From contig DATEDC010000003.1 of assembly GCA_035286585.1 (NCBI GenBank), positions 1-6,244 of the forward strand: DNA of 6,244 nt, read 5' to 3'. Made by a program: the position numbers and the translations under genes. Source of the stretch: DSOS01 sp035286585 (GTDB lineage: Bacteria; Chloroflexota; Anaerolineae; Anaerolineales; UBA4823). Shown piece by piece: positions 5,907 through 6,244 of the stretch; the first letter of the stretch is position 1; every line of letters begins with the position of its first letter. The notes under the pieces were generated by a model. That model did not search any database. It was not told the origin of the DNA and saw only the letters and a program-made list of their open reading frames with translations.

Positions 5907-6244
5907 ATGGAAAAGCTGGATTTACGCAAGCAATTCAAACACCTGTACCTGCCGTCGGCTAAAAAAGTAGAAGTGGTGGAGGTTCCGGAATTCCAATTCG
6001 CTATGGTCGATGGCGAGATCGAACCCGGACAATCACCCGGCACATCCCCCGCCTTCCAGCAGGCGATGATGGCGCTCTACGGCATCGCCTACACGCTGAA
6101 ATTCGCCTCGAAGTTGAGCAAGGAGAACCCCATCGATTACACCATTATGGCTCTGGAAGGCCTGTGGTGGGCCGAAGGGGGCGAGTTCGACATCACCAAC
6201 CCGGGTAACTGGCGCTGGACGGTGATGATCATGCAGCCCGATCA
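5907..6244 (+). CDS. GyrI-like small-molecule-binding domain protein, partial (cut by the right edge)
   Basis: The 112 visible codons start MEKLDLRKQFKHLYLPSAK, the usual opening of stand-alone GyrI-like proteins. VEVPEFQFAMVDGE (res. 24-37) forms the first strand. PAFQQAMMALYGIAYTLKF (48-66) is the first helix, and IDYTIMALEGLWWAE (76-90) plus WRWTVMIMQPD (102-112) are the conserved strands with the aromatic Trp-Trp pair. Family members are about 200 aa, so roughly half is missing beyond the window. The fold is related to the SOUL/GyrI effector-binding domain of AraC- and MerR-type regulators, but no DNA-binding domain is fused here. Some members hydrolyse or bind hydrophobic toxic compounds; the ligand here is unknown. 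The start is supported by AAGAGAG (5894-5900), 6 nt upstream. A palindrome just upstream may control it. Confidence 0.85.
   Translation, partial: MEKLDLRKQFKHLYLPSAKKVEVVEVPEFQFAMVDGEIEPGQSPGTSPAFQQAMMALYGIAYTLKFASKLSKENPIDYTIMALEGLWWAEGGEFDITNPGNWRWTVMIMQPD

Noticed and set aside
5843..6043. Minus-strand open frame of 66 codons
   Set aside because: It is opposite the GyrI-like gene and its upstream segment, with no motif of its own.

Overview
The window is bacterial: densely packed genes, short or overlapping junctions, Shine-Dalgarno sites, and ATG, GTG and TTG starts. The protein families and the moderately GC-rich coding DNA recall environmental Anaerolineae (Chloroflexota). That placement comes from recollection of similar proteins; no search was run.

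Layout. On the minus strand, a six-gene array is read from right to left from about 5042. It comprises an FAD-dependent amine/amino-acid oxidoreductase (DAO/sarcosine oxidase beta type), a PhnP-like metallo-beta-lactamase-fold hydrolase, a class I SAM methyltransferase, a nucleoside phosphorylase, a Memo-like (AmmeMemoRadiSam B-like) protein, and the first 123 codons of a multi-pass membrane protein that runs off the left edge. The first five are spaced 17 nt, 3 nt, a 4-nt overlap and 48 nt apart, so they are probably one operon. The sixth follows after 109 nt and may or may not belong.

An AT-richer intergenic region (5043-5473) separates this operon from two plus-strand genes. It holds decayed repeats: an imperfect inverted pair about 255 nt apart, a tandem 10-mer and a run of about 9-nt CTGA-containing units. 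A candidate promoter for the rightward gene partly overlaps the right repeat arm. The first rightward gene is a GNAT acetyltransferase that stops just after its acetyl-CoA-binding motif, so it looks truncated. The second is a GyrI-like small-molecule-binding protein cut by the right edge, with a perfect 7-2-7 palindrome upstream that could be an operator.

How the genes may work together. The nucleoside phosphorylase (makes a pentose 1-phosphate) and the PhnP-like enzyme (cyclic ribose phosphate or similar phosphodiester substrates), packed with a methyltransferase and an amine oxidase, suggest a small salvage or modified-nucleoside/amine pathway. The Memo-like protein is not accompanied here by its usual radical SAM and AMMECR1 partners. 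No defence system, CRISPR array, transposase, tRNA or rRNA was found. The most unusual items are the operon combination, the broken GNAT gene and the repeat-filled intergenic region.
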